Positions 23,058-23,082 of a stretch of DNA of 23,082 bases are shown here, in pieces. A program made the translations under genes and the position numbers. The notes under the pieces are model-generated. The model did no database searches and was not told where the DNA came from. It saw nothing but the letters and a program-made list of their open reading frames with translations. This DNA comes from JBMNOI01 sp050942995 (GTDB taxonomy: Bacteria; Chloroflexota; Anaerolineae; UBA1429), in assembly GCA_050942995.1 (NCBI GenBank), contig JBMNOI010000061.1, positions 1-23,082 on the forward strand, read 5' to 3'. Position 1 is the stretch's first letter, and the number at the start of each line of letters is the position of its first letter.

Positions 23058-23082
23058 CTACAGCCCAAGCCCTTTGAGGTAG
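23058..23082 (-). CDS. C-terminal end of an unidentified minus-strand gene (truncated by window)
   Basis: The last 25 bases read on the minus strand as Y-L-K-G-L-G-L followed by TAG. The stop is followed by a strong hairpin. This fits the last residues of a gene entering the window from the right, upstream of the AKR operon. Too little is present to name it, and chance cannot be excluded. Confidence 0.3.

Noticed and set aside
1..23082. CRISPR array, insertion sequence, integrase or toxin-antitoxin pair
   Set aside because: No regularly spaced repeats, transposase or integrase motifs, terminal inverted repeats or small paired genes were found in either strand.

Overview
The window is a 23 kb piece of GC-rich bacterial chromosome with short gaps between genes and clear Shine-Dalgarno sequences. 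It carries RNase J, GyrB, a DUF62 SAM hydrolase, a Ste24-like M48 protease, and several uroporphyrinogen-decarboxylase-like and one-sulfatase catabolic genes. This mix suggests a Chloroflexota-like or related non-proteobacterial organism. That is an inference from gene content, since no rRNA or other taxonomic marker was compared. I saw no tRNA or rRNA gene, CRISPR array, insertion sequence or phage gene.

Layout. Bases 3-5806 (+) are a catabolic run: the end of a neutral-ceramidase-like protein, a zinc-type UroD/MtaA-like methyltransferase, an alpha/beta hydrolase, a formylglycine sulfatase, an OsmC peroxidase and a Gfo/Idh-like protein without the usual catalytic lysine. A bidirectional hairpin terminator (5844-5872) separates it from RNase J (5904-7574, -). 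Upstream of RNase J lies the only gene-free stretch over 300 bases (7575-8012). It is AT-rich and holds a good sigma70-type promoter, a leader of about 200 nt and an intrinsic terminator inside that leader. Bases 8013-12409 (-) form a likely four-gene transcript: UroD-like protein lacking the zinc cysteine, then a PhnP-like metallo-beta-lactamase (MBL) protein, an MFS transporter and an M48 protease. Its candidate promoter is near 12510-12538. A second PhnP-like MBL protein diverges from it (12694-13518, +).

The right half is more housekeeping-like. It holds an MJ0936/YfcE-type phosphodiesterase (-), a divergent helix-hairpin-helix/transmembrane/coiled-coil protein (+), a SAM hydrolase (-), and a multi-pass membrane protein overlapping gyrB (+), which ends at a textbook terminator. 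The last block (19622-22922, -) is a tightly overlapping operon: an aldo/keto reductase, a Rossmann-SAF dehydrogenase-like protein and a YdhF-like aldo/keto reductase. It probably acts on a sugar-derived or hydroxy-acid substrate.

The most interesting items are the attenuator-like RNase J leader, the membrane-anchored HhH/coiled-coil protein, the zinc-plus and zinc-minus UroD-like pair, and the AKR-SAF-AKR cassette. None is a proven new system. All calls come from reading the sequence, without database searches.
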